A stretch of DNA of 64,000 nucleotides from Bacillota bacterium (GCA_023415825.1 JAEZJF010000032.1:1-64000), one strand, 5' to 3'. Positions 50,992-60,934 are shown, counted from the stretch's first letter. Program-made: numbers and translations. Notes: generated from the letters alone by a model not told the origin.

Positions 50992-52796
50992 TTGCCCTCA
51001 CGCCCTTCCCCTTGTATCACCGTTCCATTCTCCAAAACATAAAAGCATTTGACACCGAAATGTTTTATAGATTTCGTGTCAACATAATAATCTAACGCTT
51101 TTTGGCTGTACCCTGACTCGTTTGTGGCGGTAACCCGGTAGAAGTATTGTCCGGGAGACAGCATGTCCAATGTTATTGTAGGCAGCTTTAAATCAGTTGT
51201 CTCAAAAATGCTGTTTTTAAACTCATAAGTTTTTGCGAGTTCAAATTTATAGGTGATGTCTTCTGTATCCAGATCATAAGCAGCATCCCACAAGTATTTC
51301 AATTTTTTTCCATCAACCGGATCAGGCACCCCCAAATAAAAGGGCATGGGCTTTTCCAGACTTTCCAGATACAAAGCATAGTTGCGCTCTACCTCATAGG
51401 GAAGTTCGTTGTAAATCTGATTCCATTCTTTCTCTGTTGCACGAATATACATCCGATCCGGCATTGAAAAAGCGTATTTCTCAATAATCGGTCGATAGGT
51501 ATCAATCATCGCCTTTGTTTTTTCAGGCGTCATCATTATTCGAAGCGCCTGTATTTTCTCATCCAGCATGGCCCTATACTTGGGTAATGCTAAAACCCGG
51601 TTGTGTAAAGTGCTCCCCCAATAGTTTGATAGTCCTGCTTCAAATCCTGACTCTTCTCCATTTATTGCATTATCCTCATACCTACTCCAAGCCCCGTCAT
51701 AATCCCAGGGTATAAAATACCATGTGCTGCTGTTTGTGGGACTATACAGGTAGTAATTCTGGGATTGGGTGTCAATGTTTCCGGAGAGAATATTGAAGGC
51801 CAGCCAGGTAAAGTAATTATCCCTGTCAAAATACCGTTCAAATACATCCTCAATGGATTTACTGTAGTCATTGAGATCCTTCAGCATTTGCAAGAGCTTG
51901 GTATGATCCTCGTCACCCTTGACCTCCAGAATACTGTTAAATTCATCTTCATCATAGGATGGATCCGTTATAAGCTCAAGTTGACCTTCATAACGCAGGA
52001 ATTCAAAAAACGTTGCCTTATAGAATTGACCACCGCTATCCAGTCCGTGATTCTTCAAATACCGTGTATTGGGCTGCTCTACCTGAGTGAATAGGCCATA
52101 ATCTACAAATTTGGCATTTGAGGCTCCGCTTGTTTCATCCTTTACATATAGGTGTACAAATTGGGTGCGAAGGCCCATCATATCGGGAATCTGCTTGATA
52201 TAATCATAGGATAGCTTGTTGCGAAAGCGTGTTATATCAAAGACATGCTTGTTAAGGGCAATGGTCTTTTGATTGCGCCATGTACCCGCATTATCCTTTA
52301 AGGATATTTTATAGGATTTCTGAGCTATCTTTGAAGTAGTCGCCCCCCGTATGTTTACGGTAGCATTGGGAACCAAAGCCTTGTAACCCAGCTCACCGGC
52401 CAGAGGTCCATTTTCGTCTCCAACCTGCAAAATGGCTTCAACTCCATAACGTTCCACTCCCATTTCGACATAATCATAGATCGAATACTGATTGACCTGC
52501 GCCCATGAATAATCGGTATTATCGGCCGAATTTCCGCGACGTACCGTAAGATACATGGTTACTATGCTTCCGTCATCGTCATCGGCGTAAACCGTTTTAT
52601 CATCCTGCAGGGTGACATCGTTTATATCAACAACAGGCTCTTTTTCAACTACGAGAGTCTCAGGAGGTTGTTCAGGAGCTATGTCAGCCGATGTGGTACA
52701 TGAGCTTAGCAGGAAGGCCATGAGAAAGAGCATTCCTAAATGGATAACCTTTCTGCTTTGGCATTTAAGCCATTTTATCTGAGATTTTATTTTCAT
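50988..52796 (-). CDS. CotH-family protein kinase-fold lipoprotein
   Basis: 602 residues from ATG 52796 (AAAGGGGG upstream; the frame opens at 52823). Lipobox LLSSCTTSAD. CotH kinase domain from about 100: RGATTSKIAQKSYKISL, RNKLSYDYIKQIPDMMGLRT, DYGLFTQVEQPNTRYL, IDTQSQNYYLY and FIPWDYDGAWSRYED (DxD-type metal site). CotH phosphorylates spore-coat protein in Bacillus; secreted homologues probably modify surface protein. It overlaps the pelG end. Confidence 0.87.
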   Translation of the reverse strand: MKIKSQIKWLKCQSRKVIHLGMLFLMAFLLSSCTTSADIAPEQPPETLVVEKEPVVDINDVTLQDDKTVYADDDDGSIVTMYLTVRRGNSADNTDYSWAQVNQYSIYDYVEMGVERYGVEAILQVGDENGPLAGELGYKALVPNATVNIRGATTSKIAQKSYKISLKDNAGTWRNQKTIALNKHVFDITRFRNKLSYDYIKQIPDMMGLRTQFVHLYVKDETSGASNAKFVDYGLFTQVEQPNTRYLKNHGLDSGGQFYKATFFEFLRYEGQLELITDPSYDEDEFNSILEVKGDEDHTKLLQMLKDLNDYSKSIEDVFERYFDRDNYFTWLAFNILSGNIDTQSQNYYLYSPTNSSTWYFIPWDYDGAWSRYEDNAINGEESGFEAGLSNYWGSTLHNRVLALPKYRAMLDEKIQALRIMMTPEKTKAMIDTYRPIIEKYAFSMPDRMYIRATEKEWNQIYNELPYEVERNYALYLESLEKPMPFYLGVPDPVDGKKLKYLWDAAYDLDTEDITYKFELAKTYEFKNSIFETTDLKLPTITLDMLSPGQYFYRVTATNESGYSQKALDYYVDTKSIKHFGVKCFYVLENGTVIQGEGREGN

Positions 52797-54261
52797 TGCT
52801 ATTCCCCCTTTGCTCTGATTCATTTACTGCATGTCTTTTGGCTGCAACCCGCTCTAAATAATCAGCCAGCTTTGTAAAAAACCCTCTGTATACCTGCTGT
52901 AAAACAGGCTGTGAACAGAGTATATGATAGTCGAGTTTTTTAATAAAGGTCATTAATCGCATCCATGCCACCATATACATGACAAAAGATCCGACTAAAA
53001 AACCAAAACCATAGTATTGGTAATCCCCGTTCATCAGCATAAGGGTGCCAATATTAGCGGCGACCACGAAAATGACGGAGGAAAGGAATGCTCCCTGATT
53101 ATCCGCAAAGTAAAGCTGTATCAGCATTATGCTATTTGCAATGGCATAAAGGCCATAGCCCACACACAGGATGCGAAATGTTCCGAACATGGCCTCAGTA
53201 AAACCCATGTTGAGGCCGACTAAAATGGGTCCGCCAACAACAATGAACAAAATGGTGGCAAAAACCTGTCTGAGGGCAAGATAGTAAAGTTCCTGCTTAA
53301 GTACTGTGAGCATTTCCGTCTCGGCACGCTGTACGTCGGACAATGCTCCTTTACCGTTGAACAAGCTGAAATACTGCCTGTAACGAGGGTAGAAATTGAC
53401 CTCCACTGAAGTCACAAAATTAACGGTGGTTATGAGGATGGATAAAAAAGCAAACAGTGCCGGTACATCATAGGCAGGAGCTCCGTAGAAAAGCCCCTTA
53501 ACCTGAACCCTCAATGGACTGAACCACATTATGACCAAATGGCCGAACAGTCCTAACGTTGTAAAGAAACCGATCCAAAGCAGCTTCGGGTATCTGTCGA
53601 TGAGCTCAAGGAATTGAAACGCACTCCCCTGGCCTTTTGGAAAGTACCGGTGAAGCAGCATGAAATTCCAGGACATCATAACGCCGTAACCTGCAATAAC
53701 TGCTATTATAAGCGCACTAACAACCTCTATTCCCATCCGGCTCAGCACAACACCGAAAACCAGTGCTAAAAGTATACTTGTAAAAAACGCCAGCAATATG
53801 CTCTTATAGTCCTTTAATGCAGTTATATAATTAATCTGTATCCAAATAACCACCAGCTCTGCGAATAGTATGAAGCAGAGGATTTGGTGATGTCGCTCTA
53901 TACCGGAATTTAACAGGAAAATCCCATAAAAAACCGAGCCAAGCACCAGGGATACTGTGATGCTGCCGTATAGAGACGGTAATACACGTTCCTTCTTTTC
54001 AATGAACAGCATGTCGGCTGTATACCTTGTTGTCAGCATGGACAGAAGGCTTGACACGGTCAGGGATGCCAGAAGGGTGTATGTGAACATGGAGTTGAGC
54101 AGTTCCTGCTCAAGACCATTCGCGCCATTCCTGCTTGAAATATAACGCACACCAAGAAGTAACGCCACACTGAGTAGCATGGGTCCTGTACAGACAATAG
54201 AAGCATAGCCGTATGCTCGAAGGCTTGCCAGAACTCCTCTTTTTGAAAATAGCTTTTTCAA
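52765..54261 (-). CDS. pelG: Exopolysaccharide Pel transporter PelG
   Basis: 498 residues with about twelve membrane helices and the family motif SLRAYGYASIVCTGPMLLS at the N-terminus. PelG is a flippase-like protein of the MOP superfamily that exports Pel with PelD, PelE and PelF. It follows pelF by 8 bases. Confidence 0.92.
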   Translation of the reverse strand: MKKLFSKRGVLASLRAYGYASIVCTGPMLLSVALLLGVRYISSRNGANGLEQELLNSMFTYTLLASLTVSSLLSMLTTRYTADMLFIEKKERVLPSLYGSITVSLVLGSVFYGIFLLNSGIERHHQILCFILFAELVVIWIQINYITALKDYKSILLAFFTSILLALVFGVVLSRMGIEVVSALIIAVIAGYGVMMSWNFMLLHRYFPKGQGSAFQFLELIDRYPKLLWIGFFTTLGLFGHLVIMWFSPLRVQVKGLFYGAPAYDVPALFAFLSILITTVNFVTSVEVNFYPRYRQYFSLFNGKGALSDVQRAETEMLTVLKQELYYLALRQVFATILFIVVGGPILVGLNMGFTEAMFGTFRILCVGYGLYAIANSIMLIQLYFADNQGAFLSSVIFVVAANIGTLMLMNGDYQYYGFGFLVGSFVMYMVAWMRLMTFIKKLDYHILCSQPVLQQVYRGFFTKLADYLERVAAKRHAVNESEQRGNSNENKISDKMA

Positions 54262-54269
54262 CTCAAAAC

Positions 54270-55682
54270 CTATGCCGGCCAGTTTTCCATCACCCTCTCG
54301 TACACGCCTAAATAAGCTTTCATCATCGTTTCATGTGCAAATCCATGTAATACCCTTTTTCTTCCGGATTGACCAAAATCGCGCCTTAGTGCTGCATCCT
54401 GGCAAAATCTGGCCATGGCTCGGGCTATGGCCGCGTGGTGCATGGGCGGACAACAGATACCTGCCGGACCGAAATGATCATTCATGCCTTCAATCAACTC
54501 ACGACAACACCCTACGTCGGTGCATATCACCGGTCGTGCGGCTGCCATGGATTCAATCACCGCCAACGGCTGTCCCTCGGATATACTGGTAAGCACCGTA
54601 AAATCAAGCTTATTCATATAGGCCTTCACATCCGTATTTCCCAGTATCAATATATCCGTTACTCCTAATTGATCAATGAGCGCCATGCACTCCTCATAAT
54701 ATTCTTCATCATCCGTATCGCCTAATATATGCAGTCTTGCGTGGGTCACTTTTGACTTAAGGGTGGCAAAAGCATAGATCATGGTCTTAATATCTTTTAT
54801 TGGTGCAAATCGGACGATGGCGCCAATATCAATCCATTTATCCGGTTCTTTTTCCGCTATATTCATCAGCGCGTCGTATTGGATTCCATTACGAATGACG
54901 ACAGATTTTTCAGCAGGACAGCCAATATCCTGCTGTATCATCCTTGCACGATCAAACAAGGAAGTGACCGCCTGGGCCCGGTCATAGGCGCAGCGCGAGA
55001 ACATATAAAACATTTCGATCCACATATCCTTGAAAACGGAGGGCACCCATTTGGCACGCAATAACTCCTCCTCGCGTTCCCTTGTATAAATGCCATGCTC
55101 GGTGAGTATAAACGGTTTTCTTGTTTTCCAAGAGGCCAGGGCACCCATTACACCACTATATCCCGATGCAGCAGCATGATAAATGTCTGCTTCCGGAACA
55201 GGCTGGGATAGCAGATAAATGACCGGCAGAAACATTGAACGCACTGTGTAGAATAAATCTGCAAATGAAGCAAAAGGAAATTTATCATGGCATAATTCCT
55301 TTAATAATTCCAAAAATTGAAGACTCATCAAAAACGCCAACGGGTTCTTGTTCTTGTTATTATAACAGTTAAAGAGAACATCCCAATCGGGGTCCTTGCA
55401 CAGCATCATTTTTCGAATGGCTTCATGCTCGGACGGCGTAAAAGAAAAGGCTCTGTTTTTTTTGGCGCGAAGCCCCAAAGCTGAGTCGAGAAAAACTTCC
55501 CGGACTTCCACAACATTTTGAGGTAATTCATACTTGAAAATACCCTTATCTTTTTCAAAAGCGCCTATGGTCCACAACACAAATTCATGCTGGGGCATTG
55601 CACATATGTAATCATGCATCCAGTTGGAAACACCGCCGCGAACATAAGGATAGCAGCCTTCCAGTATCATGCATATTCTCAT
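54270..55682 (-). CDS. pelF: Glycosyltransferase PelF
   Basis: 470 residues of the GT4 family: ICMILEGCYPYVRGGVSNW at the N-terminus, HAAASGYSGVMGA, EHGIYTREREEELLRA, VAIVRFAPIKD-like IGAIVRFAPIKD, and the E-x7-E motif SEGQPLAVIESMAAARP. PelF polymerises N-acetyl-hexosamine units of Pel in the cytoplasm. It overlaps the DUF2194 gene by four bases. Confidence 0.94.
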   Translation of the reverse strand: MRICMILEGCYPYVRGGVSNWMHDYICAMPQHEFVLWTIGAFEKDKGIFKYELPQNVVEVREVFLDSALGLRAKKNRAFSFTPSEHEAIRKMMLCKDPDWDVLFNCYNNKNKNPLAFLMSLQFLELLKELCHDKFPFASFADLFYTVRSMFLPVIYLLSQPVPEADIYHAAASGYSGVMGALASWKTRKPFILTEHGIYTREREEELLRAKWVPSVFKDMWIEMFYMFSRCAYDRAQAVTSLFDRARMIQQDIGCPAEKSVVIRNGIQYDALMNIAEKEPDKWIDIGAIVRFAPIKDIKTMIYAFATLKSKVTHARLHILGDTDDEEYYEECMALIDQLGVTDILILGNTDVKAYMNKLDFTVLTSISEGQPLAVIESMAAARPVICTDVGCCRELIEGMNDHFGPAGICCPPMHHAAIARAMARFCQDAALRRDFGQSGRKRVLHGFAHETMMKAYLGVYERVMENWPA

Positions 55683-57505
55683 TCTACATTCTCCCTGGTT
55701 TTAATAGTTACCTTGGACTCTGTCGCATGGATAAGATATAGATTGTCACATACCTTTTTCATGCTTCCACCTTCAATTGAATTGGGAATTCCACTATTTA
55801 AACGCAGCATGAGCCACGCTTCATCATAAAATCTCCCTAATGTGAGTTTTATTTCATCTTCGCTTTGCTGTTTGCTTACCCTAAGGCGGTCATAACGCTC
55901 CACAGCACCTCCGGCCTGTTGAGCCGTCATATTGCGAAGGTTTGGTGCCGTTTCCTTAAGCCAGATGATATATTCCTCAAATTTGTTTCTTAGATATTCC
56001 CAACCATTTTTAGCTCCCCGCTCATCATCCAGCACGTCATCAGGATGTAAAAAGTGAGAGTTGACATAGTGGAAACCCAACTCGTTAAATGCCACCCAAC
56101 GCATATAGGGGGTGATTTCGCATCCCGCCACAATACGGGGTACATTTACAATGCCATCCTCGCTTACGTCAAATTCTTGCTCCATGACATGATCTTCTCC
56201 AAGATAGATGCCGGATATGACCTTGATCTGAGGAAACCTCTCAATCAGCATTGCCCGTCCTTCATCGCTAAGTATATTGGATGGCGGGACATAGGTTAAA
56301 AAGCTGTTCTCCGGAAAAAGCTCTGTTCCAAATCGGAGCAGCTCCTTCATGGCTTTATACATTTGTTCTTTATCAGGCCATATATTATACTCTAGTTTAC
56401 CTCGATAATCAAAATCCCCCAAGTTCAGGGGCATATGATTGTAACCGTGCAGACCCAGTTCACCGCCGTTATTTAAAAGCATGGCACCGAAATACTTGAA
56501 ATTTTCGACATTTTGCTCTTGGAGAAAAGGCTCATTAACGTTATCGGTATAGGTTTCCACCAGCAAGCCTGTATATTTGATTCCGTATTTTTTGTTCAGC
56601 TCAAGCATATCCGGCCACCATACATTTTTATAGAAGCTTGAGATATTTCGGCCATACTGTTTCTGGATTAATTCATGATACCCTTCCGGTACAGGGGCTG
56701 GAAAATCGTCGATATAAAATATAGATGCATTTATAACCGGATAGACACAATAATCCCGAAGCAGGCTATAGGCAGCGGCAGTAATGCCGCGTGCTTCCTT
56801 ATTGGCCAGTATATCGTTATTATAAACAACAAATCTTCCTTTTCCAAAATCACGTTCCCACAATAGCGGAATCTGTTTTTCGTCAAGAGAAACAATATGT
56901 TGACGGCAGTCCTCGGTTAAGCGAAGTACCAGGCCATTTCCGTCAATGGCTTCCATGCCGAATTCCAAGCCCTTTGCCCCCGGCAGCAAATCCGTTTCAA
57001 ACCTTAAACCCGTTTGGTTTCCATATGTTAATTCACCATACTGGATTCCGAGCTTAGGATAGATAACCTCCAATGTGGGTGTGGACTCCGGTGACATTGC
57101 AAATAAAACGGCGCCACCCGATTCAACCCAGTCACAAAGCTCAAAAATATGATTGGCTATTGCGTCATAATCCTGCAATGCCACAACAACCGTTTTATAA
57201 TCAGTGAGGTTAGGAAATGCTTGGGTCGCCACATCCACCACATCATGAACAATGCGCATACTTTTCAGCACAAAAGATATGGAGTCTTTACATTTGATAC
57301 TGCCCTCCAGCCGGGAATCGAATAAAAGCGCGCATTCCATCTCCTCTGCAAACACTTCTTCGTTGGGTAAATCGGCGGGCAAGAATACCTCTTGAGTCAA
57401 TTTGGGGTTATATTTTACACCAGTGCGTTCAACTAAAATAATCATTGCTATAAGAAGCAGACAGACAAGCGGACCAAATAGCCATGTTAACTTCACTTTT
57501 CTCAT
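55679..57505 (-). CDS. DUF2194 protein, PelA-like polysaccharide deacetylase
   Basis: 608 residues with an N-terminal membrane anchor (about 7-26), a GATase-like alpha/beta domain (about 50-250) and a deacetylase-like domain with FYIDDFPAP and HxxxH in LGLHGYNHMP. In Gram-positive pel loci the PelA deacetylase is represented by such proteins; it would deacetylate the polymer outside the membrane. Overlaps both neighbours by four bases. Confidence 0.82.
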   Translation of the reverse strand: MRKVKLTWLFGPLVCLLLIAMIILVERTGVKYNPKLTQEVFLPADLPNEEVFAEEMECALLFDSRLEGSIKCKDSISFVLKSMRIVHDVVDVATQAFPNLTDYKTVVVALQDYDAIANHIFELCDWVESGGAVLFAMSPESTPTLEVIYPKLGIQYGELTYGNQTGLRFETDLLPGAKGLEFGMEAIDGNGLVLRLTEDCRQHIVSLDEKQIPLLWERDFGKGRFVVYNNDILANKEARGITAAAYSLLRDYCVYPVINASIFYIDDFPAPVPEGYHELIQKQYGRNISSFYKNVWWPDMLELNKKYGIKYTGLLVETYTDNVNEPFLQEQNVENFKYFGAMLLNNGGELGLHGYNHMPLNLGDFDYRGKLEYNIWPDKEQMYKAMKELLRFGTELFPENSFLTYVPPSNILSDEGRAMLIERFPQIKVISGIYLGEDHVMEQEFDVSEDGIVNVPRIVAGCEITPYMRWVAFNELGFHYVNSHFLHPDDVLDDERGAKNGWEYLRNKFEEYIIWLKETAPNLRNMTAQQAGGAVERYDRLRVSKQQSEDEIKLTLGRFYDEAWLMLRLNSGIPNSIEGGSMKKVCDNLYLIHATESKVTIKTRENVE

Positions 57506-58458
57506 ATGAGCTCTCCTTCTTCGTTTAATTGAGCAGAGTAAGTATGACTATGTTGGGTATCTTCAGTAAAGAAAGCCAATCGGGCTCTGCCCCTGCCTGT
57601 CCACTTAATTCTCATTGTTTTAATTTTCTCCAGCATTTTCACAAGCTGCTGCTGATCATTGCTAGCAACACATAGTTGAAGCGTTTTAAGCCATACATTC
57701 TCATCCGTTGCCCATTTATCTTGCATCAATTCTACGATTTCTCTCGCTTTTGAAAATTGCTCGCTCTTAATAGCGTTATCGAACCTGTCAAAATAGGTCT
57801 GCTTATTATTTGAGTTTAACTTGAGCTTTTGACCAAGCAGATCATCCAATTTAATGTGCTGCCGTTTCAGCATCTCGCCTTCCAGAAGCTCACTGTTTAT
57901 ATAGCTTTGCAGTGCGGTTATATACTGATCAAGAACCGATTCATCTTCGGGTTTATTTTGATAGGCGGCCATGCATCTTTGAAGCTCCAATTCATAATCA
58001 CGCTGTGCCTCCATTATAGTCGCAGACGCATAATGGGTGATTTCCGCGTCATGGTTGAACCGTGCCATCTTAAGCAGCTCAATGTACTGAGAAGGGTCTT
58101 TATGCAAAATATCGAGCATAATGGAGCGGCGCGTTTGGGCATCATTGATGAGCAGCGCTTCTTCCAATGGCACTATTGACGTAGCATCCTCATTCTCTTC
58201 AACCATATATTGATTAAATATGCTTTCTCCCAAGGCCAATTCCAGACCTTCCAGCGCTAATTCCTTTTCGCCTGTTTTCTTGCGCCAGTAAAGCTGCTCA
58301 ATACAAAGGGCGCTGACCACACCGAATACAGGGATCAGGAAAAGAATCAGTGCCATATGTCCGGGCAGATTTGAGACATGACGCAGCATAAGTAAACTAT
58401 AAACAACACAAACAACGATGTGCACGGCAAAGAAGGTTATCCAAAAGTGCTGGCTCAT
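57502..58458 (-). CDS. pelE: PelE-like membrane protein with helical repeats
   Basis: 318 residues: two N-terminal membrane helices (about 5-24 and 32-55) followed by alpha-helical, TPR-like sequence (LELQRCMAAYQNKPEDESVLDQY, EQFSKAREIVELMQDKW). Position between pelD and the PelA-like gene, plus this layout, match PelE, which assembles PelD, PelF and PelG. Assignment rests on context as much as sequence. Confidence 0.78.
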   Translation of the reverse strand: MSQHFWITFFAVHIVVCVVYSLLMLRHVSNLPGHMALILFLIPVFGVVSALCIEQLYWRKKTGEKELALEGLELALGESIFNQYMVEENEDATSIVPLEEALLINDAQTRRSIMLDILHKDPSQYIELLKMARFNHDAEITHYASATIMEAQRDYELELQRCMAAYQNKPEDESVLDQYITALQSYINSELLEGEMLKRQHIKLDDLLGQKLKLNSNNKQTYFDRFDNAIKSEQFSKAREIVELMQDKWATDENVWLKTLQLCVASNDQQQLVKMLEKIKTMRIKWTGRGRARLAFFTEDTQHSHTYSAQLNEEGELI

Positions 58459-60587
58459 AATTTCAATCCACCTTCAATAATGCTGCAAACTATACCGCGT
58501 TCACTAAGGCGCTTGAGCACAAGCCCGACATTTGCCTCATCTGCCTGAGACAATAGAACGTAGTATCTGCTGTCTTCCAACTGCCCAAGGGCGTCTGTAC
58601 TGCGAATACAGGGCAATATCGTATCGCTCAGCCAAACTGGTTCAACCGGCTCCGTGTCTACTCTGAGAAGTTTAAATTTGGCAATATTATTCTCAAGCAT
58701 TTGCATCTTGATTTTTATAAGATTAATGAATTGAGGGCTTACCATAATGCGCGTTTGGGGCAGAAATAGGTTTTGCTCTGTTATGGCACGGAAAGCAACT
58801 GCTCGCACGAGGGAGGCCTCTACCAGCCGTGAAAGGACTATGAACAGGTTAAGGTAAGCCGCCGTCAACTGATTATAATCAACATTCCATAGAACAATCA
58901 TAGCCACTACGACGCCCTTGTCAAATAACGGTGCACAGTAAGCGGGTTCATTGTCATCAAGGATCTTGTTGCACCATATCCCTTCCTTAAGTATGGCCTC
59001 ACGCATGAGCTCATGATCCGACATTTTAAGGGAGCTGGACAACCTCGCATCCATACCCTCCGAGCTGGCTACAAGCCTGGCATAGTGCATACCGGCATCC
59101 GCCGTGTAAAAAGCTACGGTTTTGACTTCCAGCACATCCTCAAGAACTTGGATGGCTTTAAAGAATATCTCCTCGTGCTCCAGGCTGTCCAACCGGCTGA
59201 CTGCATCGTAAATACGCCCAAAGCTATCACGATAGCCAATAAGCTGGTCTTTGAATGTGTTTTTATTGGCCACGGTCTGATCGTACAGCTCATAGAGGAA
59301 AACATATCTTTCTTCAAGAGTAGTCTGTTGGTTTTTAAGTATCAGTTCCCTGTTCAATGCTTTATCCTTGCTGTTTCCGACAACTGCTCCGGCGATAAAA
59401 TAAGCTACCAGCGGAAGCCAGTTATCAATATTATAGAACAGCACTTCCCAATCCGCCCCGGTTTTAAAATAGCCGATGGCGTAGGACACAGAGGCGAGTA
59501 GCGCCGCTACCACACCGGTACGGACACCATGGGTTACTCCCATTATGACTACAAACAGAAGTCTGAAATCTATAAATCGATATTGAGCGGCGGTATGTGT
59601 AATGTTATTAAGATATTCCATCAGGAGGAATCCTAAAAATACCTCCAGTATTCGTTTGAGCAATTGATTTGACTGGATGAAAGAGCTAATGCGCTTCCAA
59701 ATGCTTTCTTCCTTCGATAGAAAGCTTTTATTACGTTCTATTAATTTATATAAATCTTCCGAAAATCGCCTGGAGGCAATCCAATCATAATATCGGCGCG
59801 CTGTTTCCACTTTAACAGGAACCGGATAGCTAGCTTTTACCGAGGAAAACTGAAATTGAGCGTCGGGAAAGATATTTTTAAGATATCCTGCAAGCTCTCC
59901 AAAAGTAAGTGATGAGCCACTTTCCAGATTGATCGCGCCGCTATCCAAAGAATAGGGTTCGTCAATCATGCGTAATAACAGATCGGCAAGATCAGCCTCA
60001 CACAAAAAATCACATCTGTCATCCGAGGCCCCCGGAAGCTCTACATTCCTTCCCTCCATGCACCTTCGAAGCACTTTGTCAGTGAATAGGTCTGCTCCTT
60101 CATCACCATACAGATAAGGCACATGCAGAATGACGGTATTCATACCAAAATTCTCTCTATAATAACGGCAGAGCTGTTCCTCGGACTCAAGCATCAATCC
60201 GCTAATTCCCAAAGGCAACGGGTTTGCTGCTTCATTAATTTCCATATTACCCCCATAAACTTCACTGGAGGATACAACGATGACCTGCCCAACCTGTTCC
60301 CCTTTTGCCAGATTTAAAACCTGTTCAAGATCATCCAGTTCACCCGATTGCTCGGCTTTATTACGAAGGTGTCTGGAGGTAATAAAAATGACCGTGTTAA
60401 ATTCAAAAGAGCTGAATAGTTTTTTATACATCTGATCACCCGGTTTTAGCGAAAAGGGTACGACATGTTTATCCAAGCCTATTGACTTCGCATTTTTAAT
60501 TACTGCAACTACCTTATTATCTTGACAAAGTGCTGTCGAAAGAGATTTTACCACTCTCGGATCGTTGCCGGTAATCAGTACTGTCAT
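58455..60587 (-). CDS. pelD: PelD-like c-di-GMP receptor with N-terminal SDR domain
   Basis: 710 residues. Residues 1-285 form an SDR/epimerase-like domain (VLITGNDPRVVKSL, VVSSSEVYGGN), with the serine-tyrosine site incomplete (YGG, no clear YxxxK). Three to four membrane helices follow (about 308-415), then a helical link, a GAF domain (about 455-590) and a degenerate GGDEF domain (about 610-710) carrying R662-S-T-D665, the RxxD c-di-GMP binding site. No GGDEF catalytic motif is present, so it binds rather than makes c-di-GMP. The first gene of the pel operon, with AGGAAGG as SD. The SDR fusion is not in Pseudomonas PelD. Confidence 0.88.
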   Translation of the reverse strand: MTVLITGNDPRVVKSLSTALCQDNKVVAVIKNAKSIGLDKHVVPFSLKPGDQMYKKLFSSFEFNTVIFITSRHLRNKAEQSGELDDLEQVLNLAKGEQVGQVIVVSSSEVYGGNMEINEAANPLPLGISGLMLESEEQLCRYYRENFGMNTVILHVPYLYGDEGADLFTDKVLRRCMEGRNVELPGASDDRCDFLCEADLADLLLRMIDEPYSLDSGAINLESGSSLTFGELAGYLKNIFPDAQFQFSSVKASYPVPVKVETARRYYDWIASRRFSEDLYKLIERNKSFLSKEESIWKRISSFIQSNQLLKRILEVFLGFLLMEYLNNITHTAAQYRFIDFRLLFVVIMGVTHGVRTGVVAALLASVSYAIGYFKTGADWEVLFYNIDNWLPLVAYFIAGAVVGNSKDKALNRELILKNQQTTLEERYVFLYELYDQTVANKNTFKDQLIGYRDSFGRIYDAVSRLDSLEHEEIFFKAIQVLEDVLEVKTVAFYTADAGMHYARLVASSEGMDARLSSSLKMSDHELMREAILKEGIWCNKILDDNEPAYCAPLFDKGVVVAMIVLWNVDYNQLTAAYLNLFIVLSRLVEASLVRAVAFRAITEQNLFLPQTRIMVSPQFINLIKIKMQMLENNIAKFKLLRVDTEPVEPVWLSDTILPCIRSTDALGQLEDSRYYVLLSQADEANVGLVLKRLSERGIVCSIIEGGLKL

Positions 60588-60635
60588 TTTCGGTATACCT
60601 TCCTAACCTTGAATAACAGCAATTGCTTTTAACGC

Positions 60636-60905
60636 CAGCTCAAAATGAAACTCGGAAGTCAGCAATGGCTGATATAAGTAAATGTGCCTTGCGAAATCTA
60701 TAACCTTGTGTCATAATTTATACACTCGAAAATTAGAAAAACTGCTTGTAACCTGTCTAAATATGAAATACCGCATTTAAAAAATATTATATACACAAAT
60801 GACTATTATTGCAAATATTATTTGGTTTGTTGTTTATTGTAAATTTGTGCAAACTCAAATCAAAAAGTAACTTTATTATTATACTCTTAACTTCATTTTG
60901 AGCTG
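60636..60905. repeat. 14-bp perfect inverted repeats flanking the pel promoter
   Basis: CAGCTCAAAATGAA (60636-60649) and TTCATTTTGAGCTG (60892-60905) are exact reverse complements 242 bases apart. They enclose the promoter and most of the 5' UTR of the pel operon. No target-site duplication is seen. Confidence 0.55.
60786..60814 (-). promoter_or_regulatory. Sigma-A promoter of the pel operon
   Basis: Minus strand TTGCAA (60814-60809), 17-base spacer, TATAAT (60791-60786). It gives a 5' UTR of about 190 bases before pelD, in which I see no known riboswitch, only short stem-loops such as CAGC/GCTG near 60668 and AGCAATTGCT at 60618-60627. Confidence 0.75.
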
Positions 60906-60934
60906 AAAAAAGAGCTAAGCAAAAAGCTTAGCCC
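60906..60934 (-). terminator. Intrinsic terminator after cheX
   Basis: GGGCTAAGC and GCTTAGCTC form nine pairs (one G-U) with a five-base T loop, followed by six T on the minus strand. It separates the chemotaxis/EAL genes from the pel promoter. Confidence 0.88.

Noticed and set aside
53017..53223. Plus-strand ORFs inside the pel genes
   Set aside because: They lie fully within well-supported minus-strand genes, lack SD sites and have no family features; they are frame shadows.
60588..60780. Second c-di-GMP riboswitch in the pelD 5' UTR
   Set aside because: I looked for GEMM-I and c-di-GMP-II core motifs and saw neither; only short stem-loops are present.
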